Shown piece after piece: positions 16,941-25,606 of a DNA stretch of 56,253 bases. Below the pieces are notes generated by a model, which worked only from the letters and a program-made list of their open reading frames with translations, was not told the DNA's origin and ran no database searches. This DNA is from Acidimicrobiaceae bacterium (lineage in GTDB: Bacteria > Actinomycetota > Acidimicrobiia > Acidimicrobiales > Aldehydirespiratoraceae). The position numbers and the translations under genes were made by a program. The DNA lies in the NCBI GenBank assembly GCA_002729125.1, contig PBTQ01000048.1, forward strand, positions 1 to 56,253, given 5' to 3'. Each line of letters starts with the position of its first letter. Within the stretch, counting starts at the first letter, position 1.

Positions 16941-18104
16941 TCAGTCCGCCGCTTCGACGGCGACCTTGATGGCGTCGCAGGTTCGTTGCATGTTGCTGCG
17001 GATCTGTTTGCGCCGCCCATTGATCACGGCGACCGGATTCTCCGATGCTTCGGCGAACCCGATCGTCAGATTGTTCTCGGTACCGATCTCCATCGAGAAC
17101 CGCAGCCGACTTCCGACGCCCTGGTCCATGATCTCGAACCGCCAACGTCCACCTGGACTCGCCGGGTCGACCGTGCCCCATTCGAAAACGCGACCTTCCA
17201 CATAGTCGGTGACGTGGTTTTCGATCGACCACTCCATATCGCCGAGCTTGTTGTGGCCCGTGAACGCGGCGCCGAGGCCCCGCGCTTCACCGTTCCACTC
17301 TGCGCCTTGCAACTCCTCGCTGGCGTCCACCGGGAACTCGATGTCGCTGATGAAGGGCCAGACCTTTCGAGGGGCCGCCTCGATGTCGACCTCGGCCACC
17401 ACGCCGAGCCCGTCCTCGAAGTTGACGGCCCCGTCCTCGGATGCACGGGCCTTCGTGAAGCCCCATCGATCGAAGTAGGTGATCTGTTCGGCCGGACGTC
17501 GGGGGGCGGGCTTGAACTCGGTGCCCTTCGTGTAGGCGACCGGAAAGGTCACGATCGTGGTGATGCCCTCGGGGATGCCGAGTATGCCGGCGAGTTCGTC
17601 GACGCTCGCATTAAGGAGGGTTGTCCACGTGCTTCCGAGGCCGCGCGAGCGCAGTGCGAGGTTGAAGCTCCACGCAGACTGGATCACCGAGTCGAACAGG
17701 CCGGGACGGCCCGAGTTGTCGTGGATGCCCCAGATCGCCGCAATGACGAGCGCCGGCGCCTTGGCGAAATGCTCCACCAGGTAGGCGCTCGAGCTGAAGA
17801 CCTTCTCCTTGCTGTGACCACTGCCCTCGAGGCGATCGGCCACATTGATCATGAACTCGCCGTTGCGGGCATAGATCTCGCCGAGCTTGCGCTTGGTGGC
17901 CTCGTCCTTGATCACGACCCATCGGCGACTTGCGTCGTTGCCGCCACTCGGTGCCTGCTCGGCCAGGTCGATGCAATCGAAGATCACGCGGTCGGGTACG
18001 TCGCGATCGAAGTCGAGCCGCTTGCGTACTGAGCGGGTCGTGGTGAGGAGGCGGTCGATCTGGTCGAGAACGAAGCCGGCTTCGTTGCGCTTGTCGGAGG
18101 TCAT
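16941..18104 (-). CDS. Nitroreductase-SRPBCC fusion protein
   Basis: 387 aa. Residues about 10-230 are an FMN-dependent nitroreductase fold (TTRSVRKRLDFDRDVPDRVIFDCIDLAEQAPSGGN; RWVVIKDEATKRKL; SAWSFNLALRSRGLGSTWTT; IPEGITTIVTFPVAYTKG). Residues about 250-385 are an SRPBCC/polyketide-cyclase-like lipid-binding domain (VVAEVDIEAAPRKVWPFISDIEFPVDAS...GSRLRFSMEIG). The frame is open further upstream to 18908 but overlaps the SCO6745-family gene out of frame; ATG 18104 begins the conserved domain. The fusion suggests reduction of a hydrophobic substrate held by the SRPBCC cavity, which is inference. Confidence 0.85.
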   Translation of the reverse strand: MTSDKRNEAGFVLDQIDRLLTTTRSVRKRLDFDRDVPDRVIFDCIDLAEQAPSGGNDASRRWVVIKDEATKRKLGEIYARNGEFMINVADRLEGSGHSKEKVFSSSAYLVEHFAKAPALVIAAIWGIHDNSGRPGLFDSVIQSAWSFNLALRSRGLGSTWTTLLNASVDELAGILGIPEGITTIVTFPVAYTKGTEFKPAPRRPAEQITYFDRWGFTKARASEDGAVNFEDGLGVVAEVDIEAAPRKVWPFISDIEFPVDASEELQGAEWNGEARGLGAAFTGHNKLGDMEWSIENHVTDYVEGRVFEWGTVDPASPGGRWRFEIMDQGVGSRLRFSMEIGTENNLTIGFAEASENPVAVINGRRKQIRSNMQRTCDAIKVAVEAAD

Positions 18105-18121
18105 CGGGACTCGATTCTGGG

Positions 18122-18871
18122 TCAGCCCCGGTGGGAGCGGGCGGCCTTGGCCAAGTCCCGAAGGTCGGTGCGTTCGTCGTCGGTGAGCACGTCGAGGTCG
18201 ACGGCGTGCATCTGATCTGTGGCGGCTTCGGCCGCCTCGCGGGCCTCGACGAGGTCGGCGACATCGGGGTAGGGCTCGGGCCAACCGAACATCTTGGCGT
18301 TCCACGCACCGGCCGGCCCCGACAGGATCGCTTCGAGCGGGCCGATCCCCGCCGCCTGGATTGCGACGGCATGACGGCTGAATCGGAGTTCGCGCATCAC
18401 CTGTGCGAGTTGGAACGTGCGGGCCGGGCCGGGATTGGCGGGTCGTGGCATGTCGCGCCAGCCGACGAAGAGGGGAGCGCCGAGTGGCGACGCGGACGCA
18501 ACGACCTTTTCGAGGATCTCGCCGAGCCGCTCGACCCCCTCCATGCCGGCGAGCTTCTCCGCTCCCCATTCCTGACAGATCTGGGTGTAGACCGCCGCAC
18601 CCTCGGCCGGGTTCATCGCAGCGCGGCCCACCTCGACCATGGCCATCATGGTCGCCGGCTCCCAGAAGTAGGCGGCGCCGACGACATTGTCGACCGGGCA
18701 GTCGCCGAGAACGCCGAGGCGACCGACGGCGTAGCCACCCATGCCTTCGGCGGTGAGGCCGAGTTCGGCACCTCGTCGCACGGTCGACTCGTCGAGGAGC
18801 CAGGCCATGGCGAGCATGCCGATCGATCCTCGGAGGCTGCGGGCGACGGTGAGACTGTCCATGGCCGCCAT
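18122..18871 (-). CDS. SCO6745-family conserved actinobacterial protein
   Basis: About 249 aa all-helical protein resembling the SCO6745 family: ELGLTAEGMGGYAVGRLGVLGDCPVDNVVGAAYFWEP near the N terminus, then WPEPYPDVADLVEAREAAEAATDQ toward the C terminus. Function of the family is unknown. Start is ATG 18871 or 18862; the longer frame to 19123 overlaps the divergent MFS gene. It lies 17 bp upstream of the nitroreductase fusion on the same strand, so the two are probably co-transcribed. Confidence 0.7.
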   Translation of the reverse strand: MAAMDSLTVARSLRGSIGMLAMAWLLDESTVRRGAELGLTAEGMGGYAVGRLGVLGDCPVDNVVGAAYFWEPATMMAMVEVGRAAMNPAEGAAVYTQICQEWGAEKLAGMEGVERLGEILEKVVASASPLGAPLFVGWRDMPRPANPGPARTFQLAQVMRELRFSRHAVAIQAAGIGPLEAILSGPAGAWNAKMFGWPEPYPDVADLVEAREAAEAATDQMHAVDLDVLTDDERTDLRDLAKAARSHRG

Positions 18872-18974
18872 TGTGGTGGGTGATGGTGCTCGGCGTCCAC
18901 GAGCGCAAGCGAGGACCCGTCGGTGTGGTTTAGGTCGAATGCTGCGATCCTCGTCGGCGAGGATCTTGCCGACC

Positions 18975-20135
18975 GTGACCAGTGCCGATCGAACCGCCGA
19001 TATCTCGAACCGTCTGATCGTCGTCACGACGGTCGTGGCGACCGTCGGCTGCGTGTACCCCGGCTTTCTGATCGGGGCGATCACCGTGCAGGTGCGTGAT
19101 GAGTTCGACGTCAGCGCCGCCACCTACGGGTGGGCGATGGGCACCTACTTCCTCGCGGCGACCTTCGCCTCGATCCTGGGTGGGCGACTGGTCCAACGCG
19201 TGGGACCGCGTCGACAGCTGATCGGATGCCTCATCACGACCATGGTCACTCAGGGGTTGATCGCTGCGATCGGCGAGTCGTTCGGTGTGATCGTCGCGCT
19301 GCTCGCCGTGTGTGGCGTGGTCAATGCCGCGAACCAGACGGCCGTGAATCTGGCCCTCACCCGGGCGCGTCTGCCGCGGCTGGGTCTCGCGATCGCGCTC
19401 AAGCAATCCGGCATGCCCACCGCCGCGATGATCAGTGGCGCGACGGTACCGCTCCTCGCACTCACGCTCGGCTGGCGCTCGGCGTTCGTTCTCGGGGTCG
19501 GCATCGCCGGTGCTGCCCTCATCCTCGTCCTTCGCGTGATCGAACCCGGTGGGGTCGAGATCCTCCGCACGGCGAAACCGGTGTCGACCCGGCGAGCGCT
19601 CTACTGGTCGATGATCGGTGGCGCCTTCCTCTCGTTCTCGGCCGGCGGCCTGACCTCATGGCTCGTCGCATCCGGCGTCGACGCCGGACTCGGTGAGGGC
19701 ATGTCGGGCTGGCTCCTGAGCATCGGCGCTGCGTTCGGTGTCGGCGTCCGTCTGTTCTGGGGACTCCGGATGGATGCGATGCGGGCGCTGCCGTACTCCA
19801 TGGCAGCGCTCATGGCCGGCGTCGGCGCCTTTGGGATGCTGGGTCTCGCTCCCCGGGTCACCGCGCTGCACGTCGTCGTCACCTTCCTTGCCTTCGGTGC
19901 TGGTTGGTCGTGGCCGGTCTTCACGAATTTCGGGATCATGCGAGCCAACGGCGACGCGGCCGGCGCCGCCAGCGGCGTGACCCAGATGGGGATCTACCTC
20001 GGCGTGTTCCTCGGCCCGCTCGTGACCGGCTGGACGATCGACGAGTTCGGGTACTCGTGGATGTGGGCCGTGGTCGCCACGTGCATGGCGATCGGCGCGG
20101 CGATCACCTACGGCGTCCGGGAAGAGTTCGCCTAG
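18975..20135 (+). CDS. MFS transporter
   Basis: 386 aa with about 12 hydrophobic helices. MFS features are the loop GGRLVQRVGPRRQLIG between helices 2 and 3 (DRxGRR-like), and the helix-5 region ANQTAVNLALTRARLPRLGLAIALKQSGMPTAAMISG, typical of CynX/oxalate-formate-like MFS. Substrate unknown. The frame opens at 18741, but GTG 18975 is the first start placing a short cytoplasmic tail before helix 1. Its 3' end overlaps the convergent gene by 4 bp. Confidence 0.85.
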   Translation: MTSADRTADISNRLIVVTTVVATVGCVYPGFLIGAITVQVRDEFDVSAATYGWAMGTYFLAATFASILGGRLVQRVGPRRQLIGCLITTMVTQGLIAAIGESFGVIVALLAVCGVVNAANQTAVNLALTRARLPRLGLAIALKQSGMPTAAMISGATVPLLALTLGWRSAFVLGVGIAGAALILVLRVIEPGGVEILRTAKPVSTRRALYWSMIGGAFLSFSAGGLTSWLVASGVDAGLGEGMSGWLLSIGAAFGVGVRLFWGLRMDAMRALPYSMAALMAGVGAFGMLGLAPRVTALHVVVTFLAFGAGWSWPVFTNFGIMRANGDAAGAASGVTQMGIYLGVFLGPLVTGWTIDEFGYSWMWAVVATCMAIGAAITYGVREEFA

Positions 20136-21124
20136 GCCGGCCGGGTGCTGATCGCGTACGCCGAGTAGCGACGCATCAAGTGGGCCTGCAGATCTTGGGA
20201 GTCGATCGTGTCAGCCGCGAGCTCCTCGGGCTGTTCGCTGGTGGAAAGGTCGACCCGCAGTCGTTCGATGGCCTCGTCGATGGTGAGGCCGATGCCTGCG
20301 TCGGCATCGACTCGCTCAGCGTCGTCGCGGTAGAGCTTCGCTTTCCACGAAAGCGAAAGACGGACGGCATCGTCGGGGTAGGTTGCGAGCACCGAGCCCC
20401 GATCGGTGATGTGCCAGTCGGTGCCGTCGTATTCAAGTTCGGACGAGAGGGTCATGCCGCCCGGCTTCATCGAGCCTTTCGGCCCGACCCGCTGCACCTC
20501 ATGCGGCATGAAGTCGTTGTCGCCGACGATCGCCGTATTCCAGGTGTCGTCGTGTAGGAACGAGGGCCCGTCGACTCCCTCGGGCCAGTAGCGGAAGCCG
20601 CCCGCCTCGCCCCGGTAGAACCAGGCCACCGCCGTGACGATATGGATGCGTTCCGCCTCGAACAGACGACTGACCCCCATTGCGGTGAGGAGCCAGGCCG
20701 GCGCGTTGCGGCGATCGACACCCCGGAACTCGGGGATGTCGGTGTGGCTGAAGCCCTGGCGTCCGATCGGTGTCGTGAGGTTGACGTAGACCTGTTCGGG
20801 GACGATCACGTCCCAGCCGTACATTCGCCGGGCAGCGTCGTGGAAACCCTCGTGGTGCAGCAGCGCCTCAGCGCCATCGACCTGCGGCTCGCCGAAGGCC
20901 CACTGCCCTCGGAAGGTTGGCCCGACCATGGCGTTGGTGAAGTCGGTGTTGCCGTCATCGCCGTTGTTGTCGGCAACGTCGACGGCCGCTTTCGAGGAGG
21001 CGATCGTTCGGCCGGGCTGCCAGTACGGTCCGTTGTCGCGAGCCATCTGCCGGATCGCACCGGGATCGTCGACCACCTGGTCAAGCACGATCGGGGCCTT
21101 GGGTGGACGGACGAGGGTCGCCAT
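20132..21124 (-). CDS. Hypothetical protein with possible Fe(II)/2OG oxygenase-like HxD...H...R pattern
   Basis: 330 aa; I do not recognise the family. It has a GFSHTDIPEFRG motif (HxD), a later MPHEVQRVG with an isolated His, and RLSLSWKAKLY with an Arg about 75 residues on. That is the order of the metal and cosubstrate residues in cupin-fold 2OG oxygenases. The N terminus has DNGPYWQPGRTIAS and FRGQWAFGE. No signal peptide or membrane span. Start is ATG 21124 or GTG 21130. It is 32 bp downstream of the malonyl-CoA decarboxylase gene on the same strand. The oxygenase idea is inference only. Confidence 0.6.
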   Translation of the reverse strand: MATLVRPPKAPIVLDQVVDDPGAIRQMARDNGPYWQPGRTIASSKAAVDVADNNGDDGNTDFTNAMVGPTFRGQWAFGEPQVDGAEALLHHEGFHDAARRMYGWDVIVPEQVYVNLTTPIGRQGFSHTDIPEFRGVDRRNAPAWLLTAMGVSRLFEAERIHIVTAVAWFYRGEAGGFRYWPEGVDGPSFLHDDTWNTAIVGDNDFMPHEVQRVGPKGSMKPGGMTLSSELEYDGTDWHITDRGSVLATYPDDAVRLSLSWKAKLYRDDAERVDADAGIGLTIDEAIERLRVDLSTSEQPEELAADTIDSQDLQAHLMRRYSAYAISTRPA

Positions 21125-21162
21125 GCCCACGACCGTAGCGGCCGGGGGGGCCGACGGTTTGC

Positions 21163-22416
21163 TCAGGTGTCGGTTGGGTTCGACCGCTGGTCGTCAAGCA
21201 GGGCTCCGACGGCGGGGGCGTGGGCGACCCGGAACTCGTTGATGTACGCCTCGTGGTTCTCGGCGAGTTGGTCGGGGTCGTACAGATAGTTGACCAAGAC
21301 GCCGAACGACTCGGCCTCGCCCTTTGGTGACGGATCGCCACCGACATTGATCTGCTCGAGTCGGGCGCCGTTGCGTAGGTGGAATCGGGCGACCGAATCG
21401 CGAGGCTCGTCGCCGCGTTTGGCGTGTAGCAGGTACTCGGCGGTGAGTCGTCGGAGGCCGTCGGCGCTCGGGTCGACGCGCATCCCTTCGTCGTCGACCC
21501 ACCGGCGCAATCCCGGGACGGGGGACAGGGTCGAGAACTGCCGAAGGCTCGGCACCGTGCGCTGAAGTTCGTCGGTGACCTGCTTCAGCAGGAAGTCGCC
21601 GAGCGGGATGCCTCGCAAGCCGGTTTGGCAGTTGGTGATCGAGTAGAAGATCGCTGTGTCCGCGGGGTGAGCGCCTTCGGGATCGGTGAGGCCCTGGTTC
21701 GGCACGGGCGCGTCGATGACCGCCTCGATGTGGGTGGCCAAGCTGTGGACGAGTGCGATCTCGACGAAGATCAGGGGTTCGGCCGGCAGGCTCGGATGGA
21801 AGAAGCCGTAGCAACGGCGGTCGTGCTCGAGTCGCCGTCGGAGATCGTCCCAGCCCCGGATCTCGTGTACCGCTTCGTACTCGATCAGCTTCTCGAGGGT
21901 CTCGGCCGGGGTCTGCCAGTCGATCGCCCGCAGCTCGAGGAATCCCCGGTTGAACCAGGACGACAGCAGATAGGCGAGGTCGCGCTCGGCGGGGGCGATG
22001 GTGTCGTCGCGCAGTCGGAGGGCGTCGGCCCGCATCGTGAGCAGGGTGTGAATGCCGTCGTCGGCCAGGTTGATCGAACGGAAGAGGTCGAGCCGGGGAG
22101 CCTCCGACGCTGCCCAGAGGTCGTGAGCGGTTGTGGCGTTGGGGGAGTCTTGGTACGAATCGATCGCGGCTGCCACGGCGGTGGGGTCGGGTGCGAACGC
22201 CCGAACGAGAAAGTCGAAGAACGACCGTTTCGCCTCCTCGTCGCAGGCTCGGGTGAGGTTTGCGTAGCGCCGCACGACCAGTTCGGCGAGGCTGCGAGCG
22301 GCGGCCTCGTCGCGAAGGCGGGTGAGGGCCCTACACGTCTCCTGGAGGACGACCAGCTCGGGGTTGGCGGACGGGGACACGTCGGCAGTGTAGGAGAAAG
22401 TTAGCCGTTGGCCCAT
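21163..22416 (-). CDS. Malonyl-CoA decarboxylase
   Basis: 417 aa, close to bacterial MCD length. N-terminal four-helix domain, then the GNAT-like catalytic domain with HPSLPAEPLIFVEIALV (catalytic Glu/His region), FYSITNCQTGLRGIPLGDFLLKQV, and FHLRNGARLEQINVGGDPSPKGEAESFG with LVNYLYD. It converts malonyl-CoA to acetyl-CoA plus CO2, in malonate use or fatty-acid regulation. ATG 22416 is taken, 26 bp from the divergent SulP gene; GTG at about 22382 is an alternative. The ORF extends to 22581 only by running into the SulP gene antisense. Confidence 0.92.
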   Translation of the reverse strand: MGQRLTFSYTADVSPSANPELVVLQETCRALTRLRDEAAARSLAELVVRRYANLTRACDEEAKRSFFDFLVRAFAPDPTAVAAAIDSYQDSPNATTAHDLWAASEAPRLDLFRSINLADDGIHTLLTMRADALRLRDDTIAPAERDLAYLLSSWFNRGFLELRAIDWQTPAETLEKLIEYEAVHEIRGWDDLRRRLEHDRRCYGFFHPSLPAEPLIFVEIALVHSLATHIEAVIDAPVPNQGLTDPEGAHPADTAIFYSITNCQTGLRGIPLGDFLLKQVTDELQRTVPSLRQFSTLSPVPGLRRWVDDEGMRVDPSADGLRRLTAEYLLHAKRGDEPRDSVARFHLRNGARLEQINVGGDPSPKGEAESFGVLVNYLYDPDQLAENHEAYINEFRVAHAPAVGALLDDQRSNPTDT

Positions 22417-22442
22417 CGTCGCATCCTCTACGCTGAAGACCG

Positions 22443-23954
22443 ATGACGGGCTTGACCACCATGCCGAAGCCGTCCACTGGGGACCTGGTGGCGGGCATCT
22501 CGGTCGCTCTTGTTGTTCTTCCGCAGTCGCTGGCCTATGCCGAGATCGCCGGGATGCCACCCCAGTACGGCCTCTTTGCATCGGCGCTGCCGCCGATCCT
22601 CGCCGCGCTGTTCGTCTCCTCGCGCTACCTGCAGACCGGCCCGGTTGCCCTCACTGCCCTTTTGGCCTTCGGTGCGCTCGAGCCGCTGTCGACCCCGGGA
22701 TCGCCCGAGTACATCGCCCTCGCCGCCCTGCTCGCCTTGTTGGTGGGCGTGTTCCGAATCCTGCTCGGCCTGTTGCGTCTCGGTGGCGTGGCGTACCTCC
22801 TTTCCGAACCGGTGCTCACCGGCTTCACCACCGCCGCTGCGATCTTGATTCTGTCGAGCCAGCTACCGAAGGTCTTCGACGTGTCGACCTATGGCGATGG
22901 TGTCCTGGCCGATGCCCTCCAGGCGCTCACGTCCCCGGGTGAGTGGCAGTGGCCTGCGATCGGCTTTGCGGCGATGACCCTCGTGCTGATGTTCGGCGGT
23001 CGCCGACTCCACACCCTGTTCCCCGGCGTACTTGTCGCCGTGGTATTCGGCGTCATCGTCTCCGGGTCAGCCGACTACGACGGATCGACCGTCGGCGAAC
23101 TCGATGGTGGCTTTGTCTCGCTGACGTTCGACTTCCCATGGGACAGGGCCGGCGATCTCGCACTTCCAGCGCTCGTCATCGCCATGGTCGGGTTCGCCGA
23201 ACCGTCGTCGATCGCTCGGATGTTCGCCGCTCAGGGCCGCGAGCGTTGGGACGCCAACCGTGAGATGGTCAGTCAGGGTGTCGCCAACCTCGCCGCTGCT
23301 GTCTCGGGTGCGTTTCCGGTCGGTGGCTCGTTCAGCCGCAGCTCGCTCAACAAGCTGGCGGGTGCCACCAGTGCGTGGGCTGGCGCCATCACCGGTGCCT
23401 TTGTGCTCTTGGCCCTACCGCTTACGCCGCTGCTCGAAACGCTGCCCAACGCGGTCCTTGGTGCGATCGTGGTCGGCGCCGTCGCCAAGCTGATCCGCCT
23501 CGATGATCTCTGGGCGCTGCTGCGAGCCAATCGGTTGCAAGCACTCGTCGGCGTCGGCACGCTGGCGGCCACCCTGGCGTCGGCCCCCCGGGTCGAGCGT
23601 GGCGTGATGGTCGGTGTCGGGCTTGCGCTGCTCGCTCATCTCTATCGCGAGCTGTCCGTCACGACCCCGAGTGTTCGGGAGGGCAACACCCTCACGGTCG
23701 CCCCGGAGGGGGTGCTGTGGTTCGCCACGATCCCGAGTGTCGAACGGCTGATCCGAGCAGCGATCGCCGACGAGCGCGATCTCGACACGGTTGTGCTCGA
23801 CCTCGCCGGCGTCGGACGCATGGACTTCTCGGCGGCGGCGGCGTTGCGGCGCATTGTCGAGGAGATCGGCGACTATGAGAACGATGTTGCCGTCGAGATC
23901 GTCAATGTGCGGCAGGGCGCAGCCCGAGGCGCTGCCGCCCATCTTGTCGATTGA
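22443..23954 (+). CDS. SulP/SLC26-family anion transporter with STAS domain
   Basis: 503 aa. Signature LVVLPQSLAYAEIAGMPPQYGLFAS at the N terminus, then TGPVALTALLAFGAL, EPVLTGFTTAAAILILSSQ and the ANREMVSQGVANLAAAVSGAFPVGGSFSRSSLNKLAGA segment. About 12-14 membrane helices end near residue 400. The C-terminal STAS-like domain (about 410-500) includes DTVVLDLAGVGRMDFSAAAALRRI. Family members exchange sulfate, bicarbonate or organic anions. Divergence from malonyl-CoA decarboxylase raises dicarboxylate transport as a guess. Confidence 0.92.
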   Translation: MTGLTTMPKPSTGDLVAGISVALVVLPQSLAYAEIAGMPPQYGLFASALPPILAALFVSSRYLQTGPVALTALLAFGALEPLSTPGSPEYIALAALLALLVGVFRILLGLLRLGGVAYLLSEPVLTGFTTAAAILILSSQLPKVFDVSTYGDGVLADALQALTSPGEWQWPAIGFAAMTLVLMFGGRRLHTLFPGVLVAVVFGVIVSGSADYDGSTVGELDGGFVSLTFDFPWDRAGDLALPALVIAMVGFAEPSSIARMFAAQGRERWDANREMVSQGVANLAAAVSGAFPVGGSFSRSSLNKLAGATSAWAGAITGAFVLLALPLTPLLETLPNAVLGAIVVGAVAKLIRLDDLWALLRANRLQALVGVGTLAATLASAPRVERGVMVGVGLALLAHLYRELSVTTPSVREGNTLTVAPEGVLWFATIPSVERLIRAAIADERDLDTVVLDLAGVGRMDFSAAAALRRIVEEIGDYENDVAVEIVNVRQGAARGAAAHLVD

Positions 23955-23976
23955 CACCTCTGCGGATCGTTACCAG

Positions 23977-24903
23977 TTACCAGGTGATCGGTTGGGTGGC
24001 ACCGAGCGCCCGGCCTTCGGTGCGGACGCCCTTGGCGGTCATCTGTGGGCCGATCTCTCGCCACAGTTTTGGCAGCCTGTAGTGCACAACCCGCGGGAAG
24101 AGGTGGTGCAGTGCGTGGTAGTCGTGGCCCCGGATGATCAGGCGTGAGCCTGGGAACACCGCAACGCGGGTGTCGACATAGCGGCCGACCTTCCCCTCGG
24201 CTGGGTGGTGCGGATACCAGGCGAAGATGAGAGTCAGCCAGCACAAGACGAGCTTGGTGGGGATGAACCACAGCACCAGCGCCTCGACGCCAACGCCGAC
24301 GATGAAGGCGGCGATCAGCACGCTGGTCGAGACCAACCAGTAGCGGAACGTGTATCGCTCGTCTTGGAGAACCCGTTCGGCCTGATTTTCTCGGATCGCA
24401 CGGGGCAAGAACACCTGGGTTGCGGGCACGAAGGCGAACAACGGCAACAGGGTTTGGACCATCACGGCGCCGTAGAACTTGACCGGCAAGTTGCGAAGCG
24501 GGCCCTGGGCGATGAAGTCGGGGTCTTTCTCGGGATCGTTGGTGAAGGCGTGGTGCCGCATATGGCTCACGCGGTGCCCCTTGAACGAGAAGCCCACCGG
24601 GATCGCCGAAAGCATGCCGACGAGATCCTCAACCCAGCGGCCCTTCTTCGAGTCGCCCCACACATTGCCGTGGGCCGCCTCGTGCATCGGCATGTAGAAG
24701 GTCGTCGCAACGACGAAGCTCAGGATGCCGCCAAGCCACAGCGGGATGGCCCCGACGAACCCGGCGACCAGGATGGCAATCCACGCGACGGTGAAGGCCG
24801 CAAAGGTGGCGAGAAGGCGCCAGGCGATGCCGCTGCGGTACGGCGCCACGAGCCGACGTTCGTCGCGCCGTTCCATCCGCACCTGGTGGTTGATGTCGGT
24901 CAT
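23977..24903 (-). CDS. Fatty acid desaturase family membrane protein
   Basis: 308 aa with three histidine boxes: MHEAAHGN (HxxxH), HMRHHAF (HxxHH) and HALHHLFP (HxxHH), interleaved with four or more hydrophobic helices (FAAFTVAWIAILVAGFVGAIPLWLGG and others). These belong to the FA_desaturase family that includes acyl desaturases and carotenoid ketolases or hydroxylases. ATG 24903 has GAGGAG about 8 bp upstream on its strand. The divergent AhpD-like gene begins 49 bp away. Confidence 0.88.
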   Translation of the reverse strand: MTDINHQVRMERRDERRLVAPYRSGIAWRLLATFAAFTVAWIAILVAGFVGAIPLWLGGILSFVVATTFYMPMHEAAHGNVWGDSKKGRWVEDLVGMLSAIPVGFSFKGHRVSHMRHHAFTNDPEKDPDFIAQGPLRNLPVKFYGAVMVQTLLPLFAFVPATQVFLPRAIRENQAERVLQDERYTFRYWLVSTSVLIAAFIVGVGVEALVLWFIPTKLVLCWLTLIFAWYPHHPAEGKVGRYVDTRVAVFPGSRLIIRGHDYHALHHLFPRVVHYRLPKLWREIGPQMTAKGVRTEGRALGATQPITW

Positions 24904-24952
24904 CGCAGACTCCTCGAGACTCGGCCCGATCGGTTGACCTACCTTACGATGT

Positions 24953-25606
24953 ATGCCTCGACTCCGACAGGTCCACGCCACCGATGCCCATGAGCTCGCT
25001 CAGACCCTTTACGGCATGTTGTTCGGGGAACGCGATCCCGTCGACGAGCCCGGCACGGCGACCGGATCACCCGGCGACTGGTGGACGGTCACGGCGCTGG
25101 TGCCGGACCTGTTCGACCACATCGTCGGCGGGTTCGGCTTCTATCGCTCGGGCAACCGGCTGCTCGATCCACAGTTGCGAGAGTTGGGACAGACACGCAC
25201 CGGCTGGGCTCGCGGTTCCCAGTTCGTCTACTCCCAGCATGTGAAGGCATGTCGAGAAGTTGGGCTGCCCGAGGAAAAGATCCAGGCGATCCGAGCCTGG
25301 GCCGTCGCCGACGTCTTCTCGGCCACTGAGCGAGCCGTGCTCGCCTACACCGACGCGCTGGTGCTGCAGGGCGGGCGGGTTCCCGATGAGGTGTTCGACG
25401 CGCTCCGAGTCGAACTCTCCGAGGAGGAGATCCTCGAGCTGACCTACATCGTCTGCACCTACGAGATGCACGCCACGATGTCGAAGGCCCTGCGGCTTGA
25501 GTTCGACGACGTCGACGACCCGATCATTGAAGTGCCAGGACCGGAGGGAGTGGGCCCGTCGACGATGGACGCCATGCGGGTCGTGGAGGACCTCGACGCC
25601 GGGTAG
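24953..25606 (+). CDS. Carboxymuconolactone decarboxylase / AhpD-like family protein lacking the CxxC
   Basis: 217 aa helical protein with the CMD fold: WTVTALVPDLFDHIVGGFGFY, LRELGQTRTGWARGSQFVYSQHVKACREVG, ERAVLAYTDALV and LSEEEILELTYIVCTYEMHATM. In AhpD the ARGSQFVYSQH segment carries a redox CxxC followed by His; here the Cys positions read Ser and Tyr, so a thiol peroxidase role is unlikely, as in many uncharacterised CMD paralogues. Its stop abuts the convergent enoyl-CoA hydratase stop with no gap. Confidence 0.82.
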   Translation: MPRLRQVHATDAHELAQTLYGMLFGERDPVDEPGTATGSPGDWWTVTALVPDLFDHIVGGFGFYRSGNRLLDPQLRELGQTRTGWARGSQFVYSQHVKACREVGLPEEKIQAIRAWAVADVFSATERAVLAYTDALVLQGGRVPDEVFDALRVELSEEEILELTYIVCTYEMHATMSKALRLEFDDVDDPIIEVPGPEGVGPSTMDAMRVVEDLDAG

